Numbered from the stretch's first letter, positions 24,508-34,003 are shown. The stretch is 45,041 nt of DNA from Paenibacillus oryzisoli (GCF_001653565.1 NZ_LYPB01000036.1:1-45041); one strand, 5' to 3'. A program made the numbers and translations. Notes: generated by a model not told the origin, from the letters alone.

Positions 24508-25470
24508 ATGGCGGTCAACGCACAAGCGGTAAAACAGATGAGTGGACGCAAGCAGATAAGCAAAGGCAAGGCCTTGCTGCGAGCGTTTTGGAAGTATAAG
24601 GCGTTATATCTGATATCGCTGCCGGGCATTATTTATTTTATTATTTTCAAGTATGTTCCTTTGTTAGGTTCAGTTATTGCCTTTCAGGATTACAACATTT
24701 TCGACGGCATCACAGGCAGTAAATGGGTTGGGTTTGAGCATTTTACCCGAATGTTCGCACACTATGACTTTCTCAATATCTTAAAAAATACCGTACTCAT
24801 TGGCGTATATGATTTGCTTCTTGGTTTTCCGGCACCGATTATTCTGGCATTGCTCCTGAATGAGCTTCGCGTCGTATTGTACAAGCGTGTGCTTCAAACA
24901 GTCGTGTACATGCCCCACTTCCTGTCCTGGGTTATCGTGAGCGGGATCGCGATCGGTATTCTTTCTCCTTCTACAGGGGCTGTGAACCACTTTGTTACGT
25001 GGCTGGGCTTCGAACCGATTTATTTCTTAGGCGAAGAATCTTGGATTCGTACCGTATTGATTGGTTCAGGGATTTGGCGTGATTCTGGTTACGGCACGAT
25101 CATTTATTTGGCAGCATTAGCGGGAATTAATCCCGATTTATATGAAGCCTCTGAGGTAGATGGCGCGAACCGCTGGAGACAGACAATTTCCATTACACTT
25201 CCGTCGCTCTTACCGACAATTATGATTTTGTTCCTTTTGCACATTGGGAAATTCTTAGACTTCGGTTTCGAGCGTGTGTATGTATTCTTGAATCCGCTTA
25301 ATAAAGAGAATGGTGAAATCTTAGATACGTACATCTACACCGCAGGGTTGCTCGGTCAGCAATATAGCTACACGACGGCGATCGGGCTATTCAAAGCTTT
25401 GGTTGGTGTCATCTTCATTGTCACGGGTAACGTATTAAGTAAAAAAACAACGGGTGAAAGCTTGTACTAA
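24508..25470 (+). CDS. Sugar ABC transporter permease, LplB type (module 1)
   Basis: This 320-residue polytopic membrane protein is of the carbohydrate-uptake permease class (LplB/YtcQ-associated). It begins with a basic leader (KQMSGRKQISKGKALLRAFWKYKALYLISLPGIIYFIIFKYVPLLGSVIAFQDYN). The coupling EAA motif is EASEVDGANRWRQTISITLPSLLPTI. It imports oligosaccharides together with the next permease and the binding lipoprotein. No ATPase gene is nearby, so a shared MsmX-type ATPase is expected. RBS GAGGGGGG. Confidence 0.9.
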   Translation: MAVNAQAVKQMSGRKQISKGKALLRAFWKYKALYLISLPGIIYFIIFKYVPLLGSVIAFQDYNIFDGITGSKWVGFEHFTRMFAHYDFLNILKNTVLIGVYDLLLGFPAPIILALLLNELRVVLYKRVLQTVVYMPHFLSWVIVSGIAIGILSPSTGAVNHFVTWLGFEPIYFLGEESWIRTVLIGSGIWRDSGYGTIIYLAALAGINPDLYEASEVDGANRWRQTISITLPSLLPTIMILFLLHIGKFLDFGFERVYVFLNPLNKENGEILDTYIYTAGLLGQQYSYTTAIGLFKALVGVIFIVTGNVLSKKTTGESLY

Positions 25471-25488
25471 GACGGAGGTGAACGCTTT

Positions 25489-26370
25489 ATGAATCGCAAG
25501 CCGACAGCCGGTTGGCAAGTGTTTAACGGCTTTAATGTCATATTTCTAACGGCAATTTCTCTCGTGATGCTTCTGCCGTTCTTAAACGTACTGGCTCAAT
25601 CCTTCTCCTCATCAGAAGCGATCGTGAAGGGAGAGGTTCTCTTCCTGCCAGTTCATTTTACGACAATTAACTACCAATATGTATTCAGTGATCATGCGAT
25701 CTGGCGTTCCTTTGGGGTAACCGTGTATATTACGATCGTAGGTACACTTATTAACTTGATTGCTACAGCTTCTCTGGCTTATCCAGTTTCACGTCCAGAG
25801 TACATGGGTCGCAAAGCGATTGTCATCATGGTTTTAATTACGATGGTGTTTACCGCGCCGCTCATTCCTAACTTTATTTTGATGAAAAACTTGCATTTGA
25901 CGAACTCGCTTTGGGCTTTGTTGATTCCTGGTGCGATCAGTGCTTTTAACTTTTTCATTATGCGTTCGTTCTTCCTTCAGATTCCAAGTGAAATCATTGA
26001 TTCGGGTCGTATTGACGGAACATCTGAGATGGGTATGATTTGGCGAATCGTGCTGCCGCTATCGAAGCCCGTCATGGCGTCACTCGGTATTTTCTACGCG
26101 GTAAGCCACTGGAATACGTATCAAAGCGCCATTTATTACCTCAATAAGCCGACGCTATGGCCGTTGCAAGTGAAGTTGCGTCAGTTAATTGTGTCCGATG
26201 ATATTACGATTGATCCGAACGCTTCCCAATTCAGTGGATTGGCTCACATGGATCCGGAAGGTATCAAGATGGCGACGATTATTATCGCAACGCTTCCTAT
26301 CATTATTATTTACCCTTTTTTACAGCGGCATTTCGTTAAGGGTATGATGGTTGGATCGGTTAAGTCCTAA
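25489..26370 (+). CDS. Sugar ABC transporter permease, YtcP type (module 1)
   Basis: This 293-residue partner permease has six helices and the EAA-type loop DSGRIDGTSEMGMIWRIVLPLSKPVMASLG. It starts 18 bases after the LplB-type gene with GGAGGTGA seven bases before the ATG. YtcP-type permeases pair with LplB-type proteins and LplA-type lipoproteins, as here. Confidence 0.9.
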   Translation: MNRKPTAGWQVFNGFNVIFLTAISLVMLLPFLNVLAQSFSSSEAIVKGEVLFLPVHFTTINYQYVFSDHAIWRSFGVTVYITIVGTLINLIATASLAYPVSRPEYMGRKAIVIMVLITMVFTAPLIPNFILMKNLHLTNSLWALLIPGAISAFNFFIMRSFFLQIPSEIIDSGRIDGTSEMGMIWRIVLPLSKPVMASLGIFYAVSHWNTYQSAIYYLNKPTLWPLQVKLRQLIVSDDITIDPNASQFSGLAHMDPEGIKMATIIIATLPIIIIYPFLQRHFVKGMMVGSVKS

Positions 26371-26412
26371 AAAAAAGACAATTCGAACTAAAGACAGTCC
26401 ATATTCGCGCTT

Positions 26413-26428
26413 TGTAAACGCTTTTACA
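26413..26428 (+). promoter_or_regulatory. Near-perfect cre (CcpA) site before the binding lipoprotein gene
   Basis: TGTAAACGCTTTTACA is a nearly symmetrical match to the cre consensus. It lies 52 bases before the lipoprotein start and overlaps a possible -35 (TTGTAA, 26412-26417, with ATATGA 17 bases later). Glucose repression of a separate lipoprotein promoter is expected. Confidence 0.8.
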
Positions 26429-26480
26429 ATGGAGATATGAAAGTGTTAGTTACCTAGTCGATATGAAAAGAGGGGTAGAA

Positions 26481-28070
26481 ATGAAAAAATGGATTCCCAC
26501 GACAATGGCTGTCGTATTAATGGGCAGTGTGCTTGCAGCTTGTTCTTCTTCCAAGACTGAGGATAAACCGGCATCCAGTGCTGGTGCGACTACAGCTGCA
26601 AGTACGAAGCCGGCAGAGAAAACGAAGTTCTCGATTTCCTTGCGTACACTTGCTTTCGGACACGTTGAGAAATCGCCTGATATTAATCAAGATAAATGGG
26701 TTAAGAAGCTCGAAGAATTAACAAACACCGATATGAATATTGTACTTGTTCCTCACAAAGAATATGAACAAAAAATGATCCAAATGTTTGCAACGAACGA
26801 CATTCCAGACGTTGTACAAGGCAGCGGCGGGGTGAACGGGAAAGAAATGGCGGGCTCTGTGAAGGCTGGTGTTTTCCAACCGCTGGATGAGTTGCTGAAG
26901 AAGTTTGGTCCTAATTTGTTGAAGAAAGTTCCGAAAGACGCTTGGGATAACGTAACGTACAATGGGAAGATCTATGCGATTCCGGAGTACTTGTCCAATC
27001 CATCCCGCCGCGCGATCTTTGTTCGTAAGGATTTACTGGATAAAGCAGGCCTAGGCGTACCGAAAACGGTTGATGAGTACATGGCTGTACTGCGCAAGTT
27101 CAAAGAAATGGGCGTTGAGAACCCTTACATGGGCCGTGAGAACTTCAAGTATGCCGATTCCTTCTTCGGTGCTTATGATGTGTATCCGTACCTATCGATG
27201 TTCGAGAAGTCTGGCGATCAAGTTCTGCCGAAATTCTTCGATTCGGAGAACATGATGAAAGCACTGACTACGTACAAAACGATGTTTGACGAAGGCTTGA
27301 TCAACAAAGAATTCGCAACAATCAACGCAACTGTGTTCAAGAACACGATTCTTTCAGGTAAAGCTGGCATGTGGTCTATGAATGCGAACGAAATGCTGCA
27401 ATGGGAAACACAACTCAAAGCAACAGTTCCAACGGGCGATATCGAAATTATTGCTTCCCCAACAGGGCCTGATGGCAAAGGTGGACACTACTTGTATGGT
27501 CCAGCACCACGTGCGTACTTCATCAACAAGAACGTAAAAAATGCGGAGCAAATTATTAAGTTCTACGACTGGATGATGTCCGACGAAGCGGAGAAATTCT
27601 TCACATTCGGTATCAAAGACGACACGTACACAGAAGTAGATGGCAAAATCAACTACAAAGCGCCGACGGATCCAGCTGCTGTAGATGAGGAGCGTTACCG
27701 TCAATCTTTCTTGTGGCTAGTTCAAGATACCACGTATAATAAGGGCACATTAAGCTTGACAGATGAAGGTAAGAAATTAATGAACGTGTATGACACAACG
27801 TTGAAGAATGAAGGACGTGATGGGTTGAACTTTGAGCCTCGTCTGGATTCTTTGATGAAAAATCCTGATATTTCACCGCTTTCTGACCAAGCGCCTCCGT
27901 TTATTCTTTCTCACATGGTGAAAATGGTTTATGGTAAAGAACCGATTTCCGACTGGCCGAAAGTATTGGAAGAGTGGAAGTCCAAAGGCGGCAATGAAGT
28001 TATCAAGGAAGCAACTGAGAAATTTAATAGTAAAGATTCCGGTACGACTGTGTCGATGCCGCGTAAATAA
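26481..28070 (+). CDS. Extracellular substrate-binding lipoprotein, LplA type (module 1)
   Basis: This solute-binding protein of about 529 residues is anchored to the outer face of the membrane. Its signal peptide (MKKWIPTTMAVVLMGSVLAAC) carries a lipobox with Cys21, followed by a Ser/Thr/Ala/Lys linker. The mature part has two-lobe features typical of the large family-1 proteins that partner LplB/YtcP permeases: VVQGSGG..GSVKAGVFQPLDELLKKFGPNL, AIPEYLSNPSRRAIFVRKDLLDKAGL. Size suggests binding of oligosaccharides; the ligand is unknown. The ATG at 26481 follows AGAGGGG by five bases; an upstream ATG at 26463 lacks a ribosome binding site. Confidence 0.9.
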   Translation: MKKWIPTTMAVVLMGSVLAACSSSKTEDKPASSAGATTAASTKPAEKTKFSISLRTLAFGHVEKSPDINQDKWVKKLEELTNTDMNIVLVPHKEYEQKMIQMFATNDIPDVVQGSGGVNGKEMAGSVKAGVFQPLDELLKKFGPNLLKKVPKDAWDNVTYNGKIYAIPEYLSNPSRRAIFVRKDLLDKAGLGVPKTVDEYMAVLRKFKEMGVENPYMGRENFKYADSFFGAYDVYPYLSMFEKSGDQVLPKFFDSENMMKALTTYKTMFDEGLINKEFATINATVFKNTILSGKAGMWSMNANEMLQWETQLKATVPTGDIEIIASPTGPDGKGGHYLYGPAPRAYFINKNVKNAEQIIKFYDWMMSDEAEKFFTFGIKDDTYTEVDGKINYKAPTDPAAVDEERYRQSFLWLVQDTTYNKGTLSLTDEGKKLMNVYDTTLKNEGRDGLNFEPRLDSLMKNPDISPLSDQAPPFILSHMVKMVYGKEPISDWPKVLEEWKSKGGNEVIKEATEKFNSKDSGTTVSMPRK

Positions 28071-28082
28071 GCTCAAGCATTG

Positions 28083-28129
28083 AGCATGCCGCCTCCTCAC
28101 GTACCCACCAGTGCGTGGGGAGCGTGCAT
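28083..28129 (+). other. Intercistronic hairpin after the lipoprotein gene
   Basis: CTCCTCACG (28093-28101) and CGTGGGGAG (28114-28122) form a stable stem, extended by GCATGC/GCGTGC on the outside. There is no U-tract. It may protect the abundant lipoprotein mRNA while lowering expression of the regulator genes. Confidence 0.6.
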
Positions 28130-28158
28130 TTCATCCCATTATGAAAGGAGAGTTTCTC

Positions 28159-29196
28159 ATGTACCGCATACTCATTGTCGATGACGAGCCGATGATACGC
28201 AGAGGATTACAGAAGCTTGTGGAGCAATCGGGGCTGCCCATTGAAAGCTTGCGAACGGCTGAGAATGGTGTTGTCGCAATGCAGCGGATTCAAGAGGAAC
28301 GACCCGACTTTCTTTTTACAGATATTCGCATGCCGAAGATGGATGGTTTGGAGCTGTGTGCGCAAATTGCCGAGATGGATGCGGATATTCAAGTGGTTGT
28401 GATCTCTGGCTACGGAGATTTCGAGTACGCCCAGAAGTGTGTGTCTTACGGGGTCAAAGAATATTTGTTGAAGCCAGTCAATATCAAGGGGTTTCAGCTC
28501 GTCCTAGAGAAGCTCATTCTGAACAAAAGCAAGGTGAGTTCGGAGTCTTTCGTGGCCGTCACGAAGCTAGAGAGCTGGGCTACTCATTTGGAGCAAGCGG
28601 TGTGGATGCTTCAGGAAGCGGAGCTGGACCGAGATCTCGAAGAGATCAAAGCGGAGCTGGCTGCCTATAAACTAAAGCTCAATCGTATGAGCGATATTGT
28701 GCAGGAGATATACACGCTTGTCCATGGGCGGCTGACTGTCCGCGATGTGTATATGATTCAGGAGGAGCCTCAGATTTCCCCTTCGTTAAGCGAGGAAGAT
28801 GTGTGGCTGTGGTTTACGTCCTCTGTGAAAGGGCTGCTGCAAGAGCTCAAGAACAAGCGCAAAGGCAAGCAGAAGGACCCTGTTGAGGAAGCGAAACAGT
28901 ACATGGAGAAGCATCTGGCGGAGGAGGTTTCCTTAGAAGAGGTAGCTGAATTCATTGGATTGAATCCCTCGTACTTTAGCCAATTGTTTAAGCAGAGTAC
29001 GCAAGAAACCTTCGTTCAATATCGGACACGCAGGCGGATGGAGAAGGCGAAGAAGCTGCTGCAGCAGCCGCATTGGCGCATTACCGACATTTCCGGTGAG
29101 GTGGGGTATGCGGATCATCCGCATTTCACCAAAACGTTCAAAAAGTATGAAGGCTGTCTACCCTCAGAATATCGTCAGCGAATGGGGATTCGATAA
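28159..29196 (+). CDS. Two-component response regulator, YesN/AraC type (module 1)
   Basis: This 345-residue regulator has a receiver domain (1-120) with acidic pocket D8-D9, phosphoacceptor D55 (FLFTDIRMPKMDG) and K105 (LLKPVN). A helical linker follows, then a C-terminal AraC-type double helix-turn-helix (about 240-345: VSLEEVAEFIGLNPSYFSQLFKQSTQETFVQYRTRRRMEKAKKLL..ITDISGEVGYADHPHFTKTFKKYEGCLPSEYR). It would activate the adjacent transport and lyase genes when phosphorylated. The ATG at 28159 has AAAGGAGA seven bases upstream. Its stop overlaps the kinase start by one base (TAATG). Confidence 0.92.
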   Translation: MYRILIVDDEPMIRRGLQKLVEQSGLPIESLRTAENGVVAMQRIQEERPDFLFTDIRMPKMDGLELCAQIAEMDADIQVVVISGYGDFEYAQKCVSYGVKEYLLKPVNIKGFQLVLEKLILNKSKVSSESFVAVTKLESWATHLEQAVWMLQEAELDRDLEEIKAELAAYKLKLNRMSDIVQEIYTLVHGRLTVRDVYMIQEEPQISPSLSEEDVWLWFTSSVKGLLQELKNKRKGKQKDPVEEAKQYMEKHLAEEVSLEEVAEFIGLNPSYFSQLFKQSTQETFVQYRTRRRMEKAKKLLQQPHWRITDISGEVGYADHPHFTKTFKKYEGCLPSEYRQRMGIR

Positions 29197-31052
29197 TGAA
29201 GAGGAAGTCGCTATCGCGTCAAATCTATGCGTATTTTCTCATCGTTATCGTGCTCTCGTTGGTGTCTGTCGGGGCCGTTTCCTACTGGCAGTCTTCGCAA
29301 TCGCTGGATGATCAAGTGAAGCAGTATATGGAGCAGATGGTCGATAGTGCGAACTACCAGACAGATAGCTACTTACAGGCGTATGAACTGCTCAGCAATG
29401 CCTTTTCGTCGAATTCCGACGTGCGAGCATTCATGGAAATTAAGCCGGATGATGCGTATGAGTACTATGAATATTCCGATAAAATCAAGAAATTTGCTTT
29501 CGCTTCCATTGAGTCCATTGTCACGCTGTATAAGCAGCTCAATATGATCTATGTGACGGGTCAGCATGGTCGCTCTGTCGTTTATGAAAATCAGAATCTA
29601 TTCTTTAATTTCGATCCCGTCTTGGTACAAGAGAAATTTACGAATTTAATGAAAATGACGCCTATTGATGGCAAAATCGCGTTGCTCAATATGAGTATCC
29701 GCCCAGCGGATCAAGGATCTGTTGTTACAATGGCCCGCAAGGTAAGGGGGCCATCCTACAAGGATGAGAATCGCGGCGTTCTTGCTTTTGAAATTAAGCT
29801 AGATGAGTTAGCGAAAACGTGGGACCGTGTGAGCTTGGGGAAAGACGGTTTTTTCTTTATCGTCGATGACGCAGGTAATTACATCTATCCGCGTTCGATG
29901 AGTGAGCGCCAACCGAATGACGAACTAGCTTCTCAGGTGCTCACTAGCGGCGATCAAACGTTTTTGTCCAAATATGACGAAGAAGAACGTATGTTTGTGT
30001 CTCGCAAATCAGGCTACTACGATTGGAATCTTGTTGCCTCTATGCCTGTGAAGGAGCTTCGTCGCCCAGTTAACACCATTCGGACCACGACAATTATTGT
30101 CGGTCTGATCACCTTGGCAGCAGCGTTGTGGCTGGCTTTCCGCTTTGGCCGCTCTATCGTCAGGCCGATCCGGGAGCTCAAAGACAGCATGAGGGAGACG
30201 GAAAAAGGGAACTGGCAGTACATCGAAGACGCAGGCCGAAACGATGAGATGGGTGGACTCATTCACAGTTATAACCTGATGGTGACGCGCTTGTCCGATA
30301 TGATCGAGCGGGTGTATGAGGCCGAGCTAGAGCAGCAGAAGAACGCACTGGAGCTTGGCGAATCGAAGCTCGAACGGCAGAAGGCTGAATTTCAATCTCT
30401 GCAGCTGCAAATTAACCCGCATTTCTTATACAACACACTGGAAACGATCAATTGTTATGCGATTGTGCAGGATTCGGGGGAAATCACAGAGATGGTTGAG
30501 GCGATGGCTTTCATGCTTCGCTACTCCGTTCAGACCAATTTAGAGGAAATCACAGTTGCGAATGAGCTGAATCATGTGCGGAACTATATGATTATTTTGC
30601 AGCATCGGACGGAGCGGGAATTCGAGATTGATGTAGTGATCCCGCCAAGCTTGCTGCTGGAGAAGATGGTCCGTTTGACGTTGCAGCCGTTAATTGAAAA
30701 CATTTTTCAGCATGCTTTTCCAGAAGGTGTGGAAGAAAGGCATAGCATTCGCATTGACGCTCGAAAAGAGGATGGCTTGTTTCAGGTTTTCATTGAAGAC
30801 AACGGCACAGGCATGATGCCAGAACGACTAGCCGAGCTGCGCAAGAAGCTCGAAGAGAATCGCTTGGCAGAGCCGGAAGAAGCGAGTACGGGGACTAAGC
30901 GTGGAGGCGGCATCGGTCTAATGAACGTCCATCGACGGATTCAAATGGTGTTCGGCGAAGCCTACGGGCTGTCCGTTGACAGCGAGTGGGGACGCGGCAC
31001 CTGCATCACGATGAAGATGCCGGAGACGACACGGCCTCGGCTGCGAGGGTGA
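29196..31052 (+). CDS. Sensor histidine kinase, YesM type (module 1)
   Basis: This 618-residue membrane kinase has a first helix (about 8-30), a large extracellular sensor region of Cache type (about 31-285), a second helix (TTTIIVGLITLAAALWLAF), HAMP (about 305-360), and a His_kinase domain with phosphoacceptor H409 (LQLQINPHFLYNTLETINCY). The ATPase domain has PLIENIFQHAF (N box), EDNGTGM and GGGIGLMNVHRRIQMVFG. It senses an extracellular sugar or the loaded lipoprotein and phosphorylates the adjacent YesN-type regulator. Start and stop are coupled to the regulator gene. Confidence 0.92.
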   Translation: MKRKSLSRQIYAYFLIVIVLSLVSVGAVSYWQSSQSLDDQVKQYMEQMVDSANYQTDSYLQAYELLSNAFSSNSDVRAFMEIKPDDAYEYYEYSDKIKKFAFASIESIVTLYKQLNMIYVTGQHGRSVVYENQNLFFNFDPVLVQEKFTNLMKMTPIDGKIALLNMSIRPADQGSVVTMARKVRGPSYKDENRGVLAFEIKLDELAKTWDRVSLGKDGFFFIVDDAGNYIYPRSMSERQPNDELASQVLTSGDQTFLSKYDEEERMFVSRKSGYYDWNLVASMPVKELRRPVNTIRTTTIIVGLITLAAALWLAFRFGRSIVRPIRELKDSMRETEKGNWQYIEDAGRNDEMGGLIHSYNLMVTRLSDMIERVYEAELEQQKNALELGESKLERQKAEFQSLQLQINPHFLYNTLETINCYAIVQDSGEITEMVEAMAFMLRYSVQTNLEEITVANELNHVRNYMIILQHRTEREFEIDVVIPPSLLLEKMVRLTLQPLIENIFQHAFPEGVEERHSIRIDARKEDGLFQVFIEDNGTGMMPERLAELRKKLEENRLAEPEEASTGTKRGGGIGLMNVHRRIQMVFGEAYGLSVDSEWGRGTCITMKMPETTRPRLRG

Positions 31053-31152
31053 TGGTCGCAGCCTTAGGGTCTATGAGCAACAGACAGGTAGTTACGCTGC
31101 ACAAGCAGCGATTCAAATAATAATAGCGTTATATCCATGGGAGGATACCATA

Positions 31153-31920
31153 ATGAACATCAACTTAACGGGGAAAATTGCACTTGTAACAGGATCGAAT
31201 GCAGGGATTGGACGCGCAATAGCATTAGCCTTGGCTAGCAATGGTGCGAAAGTAGGCGTGAATTGCCTAAATAATGTAGTACAAGGTCAGGAAGTCGTTG
31301 CTGAAATCCAAGCATTAGGCGGGGAAGCGGTGCTTGTACAAGCGGATGTCACGAATGTGGAGCAAATCGACAGACTTGTTAGCGAAGTGGAGCAAGTTTT
31401 GGGTGGAACGATTGATATTCTTGTCAATAATGCAGGCCACTTGGTACAGCGCGTGCCCAATGCTGATATGTCCGAAGAGATGTACGACCGCATTATGGAT
31501 GTCAACTTGAAAAGCACAGTTTTCGTGTCTAAACGAGTGCTGGCAGGGATGAAAGAAAAAGGCTGTGGCCGCATCATCAATATGACTTCTGTTGCCGCAC
31601 ATAATGGTGGCGGACCCGGAGGAAGTGTGTATGCTGCAAGTAAAGCAGCCGTACTAACTTTCTCCAAAGGCTTGGCAAAAGAAGTTGCCGCTAGTGGCAT
31701 CACTGTGAACAACGTTTCACCAGGTTTCATCGGCAATACGATGTTCCACGCGACGTTCACGACGGATGCTGCGCGCCAAGCAACAATTAACGGCATTCCG
31801 CTGCAACGCGAGGGAACACCCGATGATGTCGCCGGGGCTGTTCTCTATCTAGCATCCAATTTAGCAGCTTATGTAACAGGTGAAACGATTGAAATCAACG
31901 GCGGGATGATGATGCGATGA
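31153..31920 (+). CDS. Short-chain dehydrogenase/reductase
   Basis: This 255-residue SDR enzyme has a Rossmann fold with the NAD(P) motif TGSNAGIGRA (14-23), NNAG (about 94), and catalytic S146, Y160 and K164 (SVYAASKAAV). The closest general type is FabG-like. It overlaps the heparinase II/III-type lyase gene by four bases (ATGA), so the two are translationally coupled. Lyases of that superfamily release unsaturated uronic acids, which rearrange to keto-uronates. SDR enzymes (KduD or the alginate DEH reductase) reduce such products. That role is inferred here. RBS GGAGGA before the ATG. Confidence 0.85.
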   Translation: MNINLTGKIALVTGSNAGIGRAIALALASNGAKVGVNCLNNVVQGQEVVAEIQALGGEAVLVQADVTNVEQIDRLVSEVEQVLGGTIDILVNNAGHLVQRVPNADMSEEMYDRIMDVNLKSTVFVSKRVLAGMKEKGCGRIINMTSVAAHNGGGPGGSVYAASKAAVLTFSKGLAKEVAASGITVNNVSPGFIGNTMFHATFTTDAARQATINGIPLQREGTPDDVAGAVLYLASNLAAYVTGETIEINGGMMMR

Positions 31921-33956
31921 GTACCGCGATCCCATTGGCCGCTAAAGTAGAGACATTGACGTGGGCGGCTCACACTGCCCGCAAACTCCAAGAAGAAATC
32001 GACAGGCTGCAGCAAGCAGGCAGCCTGGTCGTTCCTAAAGAACCTGGTGGCTGGTGGCACCAGTATGTTTGTCCACATCATCATACCGAACTGACGTTCG
32101 ATGATAGTCGTGTAGACCCTTCAGAATTTCTATGTCCGCATGGCTGCGTCATCACAGGTGATGCTTACCGCGGTGCGTGGCTTGTGTTTAAGCACCAATC
32201 CTTGGCGCGCGTGGCGCTGCAGTCAGCTGCTGTTTATGCGGCGCTGGGTGACGTGGCCTATGCGCAGATTAGCAAGCGTTTACTTGTCGAGTACGCCGAG
32301 CAGTTTCCGCTCTATCCCGTGCATCCTGATGCTCAGAGCTGGATGCTGAAGGGGCGCGCGTTCCATCAAGCACTGACGGAGGCGATTTGGTCAACGACGT
32401 TGATTCGCGCCTATCTGCTTCTTCGTGATGAGGGCATTACCTTTGATGCGGAAGAACAGGTAGCCATCGACGTGTTCCTAGACATGTTGGCTGGAAGCAT
32501 GGAGGAGTATCGCCATATCTTGATTCATGAGCGCAATAATGCCGAGAACAACTATACCGCTTGGCTGAATGCATCCTTATCTTGTGTGTATGCAGCTCGA
32601 GGCGAGCAAACTGCATTAGAAGCGTTGATTGAAGGCCAGGGCGGCTTCATTCATCATCTATCGATCGGCGTGAAAGCCGATCAATTCGAATTCGAGGGAA
32701 GCACGTACTACCACGTCTTTGTGCTTCGTGCTTATCTCATCGCTGCCGAAATGGCGCAGCGCTTCGGCATTGATCTCTACGCCACCACTGGCGCAGAGGG
32801 GCAATCCATGCGCGGCATGCTCGAGGCGTTGGCCGACTTGGCCGACGACCAGGGCGCCCTGCCGGCCCTGCACGACGGGCCGCTTGCGCGCGGCCCTTAC
32901 GCCCGCGAGATCGCCGAGATCGCGGAGCAGGGGCTCGCGATCTACGGCCTCGCCGGCCTCGCGCCCGTGCTGCGCGAAGCCTACCGGCAGCTAGGCGCTG
33001 CCGGGAACGAGCAGCTCGAAGCGCTGCTCTACGGCGGTGGCGCTGACCGCGCCGCAGCCCACGAGCCGCGCAGTTCGCGGCTCTGGCCGGACGCTGGCTT
33101 CGTCATCGGCCGCATCGCGGGGAACCCGCTGTCGTTTCTCGCCGATTTCGGCGAGCACGGCGGTTCCCACGGCCACTACGACAAGCTGCATCTGACGTTG
33201 ATGCACCGAGATCAGACCCTAACTCCCGATCTGGGGATGGTGCCTTACGGCTCGTCCATGCGCAGATCGTGGTTCGCCGAGACGGCCAGCCACAACACGG
33301 TTTCGCTGTCCGGCCAATCGCAGGCGCCGCATGAAGGGCGCCTGCAGCACTACGAAGCAACGCAAACATCGGTGTACGCTTGGCTGCAATCAACCGAGGG
33401 CTACGAAGGTTGTACGATGAATCGACATCTTTTGCTCACAGATGATTGGATGTTGGACTGGTTCCAAGTTGAGCTTTCGGGTGAACAACCACAAGGGATT
33501 GAATGGTGGATGCATCCTGTCGTAGCGGTGGAGGCTTCACAACAACCACTTACCAATGAGGCTTCTTATTCCTTATTTATTGCTGAGAAAGTGGACGACG
33601 TTGCGACGCTCAAAGAGCAGCAACTGCCGATTATCAGCCAATTTGTACCTACCTCAGGTGTACTGCAGGCTTCGTACAACCTTGCGAACTCAGACGCTAT
33701 CATCTACCACGCTGCACTAGTTCAACAAGGTGATGAGCTTGTAGCTGTTGGGACGCCGGGCGATGCCGTGGATCCAAGTCGCTCACTTATGGCTATGCTG
33801 CATCGCCGTAATGATCGTAAGGCGGATTTCATCCATGTGTACCGAGCGGGGAGTGCAGTTCAGCTAACGCAGATGTCGGATGATGAAATTAACATAACCA
33901 TTCCTAATGCTACTATTGGTGTTAAAATGACAGATAAAGGATTACAAATGGTGTAA
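31917..33956 (+). CDS. Heparinase II/III-superfamily polysaccharide lyase (module 1)
   Basis: This 679-residue protein has an N-terminal alpha/alpha-toroid region (about 60-370) and a C-terminal beta-sandwich of the heparinase II/III type. Conserved segments are HERNNAENNYTAWLNASL (candidate Asn, about 210), FEFEGSTYYHVFVLRAYL (candidate Tyr, about 264), HGGSHGHYDKLHL (H418 and H420) and WFAETASHNTVSLSGQ. No signal peptide is visible, so it probably degrades imported oligosaccharides in the cytoplasm. The substrate (heparin/heparan, alginate, hyaluronan or another uronide) cannot be told. A segment at about 32815-33120 is strikingly GC-rich compared with the flanks. Confidence 0.85.
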   Translation: MSTAIPLAAKVETLTWAAHTARKLQEEIDRLQQAGSLVVPKEPGGWWHQYVCPHHHTELTFDDSRVDPSEFLCPHGCVITGDAYRGAWLVFKHQSLARVALQSAAVYAALGDVAYAQISKRLLVEYAEQFPLYPVHPDAQSWMLKGRAFHQALTEAIWSTTLIRAYLLLRDEGITFDAEEQVAIDVFLDMLAGSMEEYRHILIHERNNAENNYTAWLNASLSCVYAARGEQTALEALIEGQGGFIHHLSIGVKADQFEFEGSTYYHVFVLRAYLIAAEMAQRFGIDLYATTGAEGQSMRGMLEALADLADDQGALPALHDGPLARGPYAREIAEIAEQGLAIYGLAGLAPVLREAYRQLGAAGNEQLEALLYGGGADRAAAHEPRSSRLWPDAGFVIGRIAGNPLSFLADFGEHGGSHGHYDKLHLTLMHRDQTLTPDLGMVPYGSSMRRSWFAETASHNTVSLSGQSQAPHEGRLQHYEATQTSVYAWLQSTEGYEGCTMNRHLLLTDDWMLDWFQVELSGEQPQGIEWWMHPVVAVEASQQPLTNEASYSLFIAEKVDDVATLKEQQLPIISQFVPTSGVLQASYNLANSDAIIYHAALVQQGDELVAVGTPGDAVDPSRSLMAMLHRRNDRKADFIHVYRAGSAVQLTQMSDDEINITIPNATIGVKMTDKGLQMV

Positions 33957-33962
33957 TTTTCA

Positions 33963-34003
33963 TGTACCGAACCCTTTCCACAGACAAAGGGGTTTCTGTA
34001 CAT
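33963..34003 (+). terminator. Hairpin after the module 1 lyase gene
   Basis: GTACCGAACCCTTT and AAAGGGGTTTCTGTAC pair with one or two irregularities around an eight-base loop. There is no clear U-tract. A second pair CCAGAC/GTCTGG (about 34099-34135) precedes GGGGCTTTTATTT. The 278-base gap up to the next gene otherwise shows nothing recognised. Confidence 0.5.

Noticed and set aside
29347..30543. Small open frames inside the YesM-type kinase gene
   Set aside because: They lie in other frames of a gene with complete kinase motifs and have no start signals.
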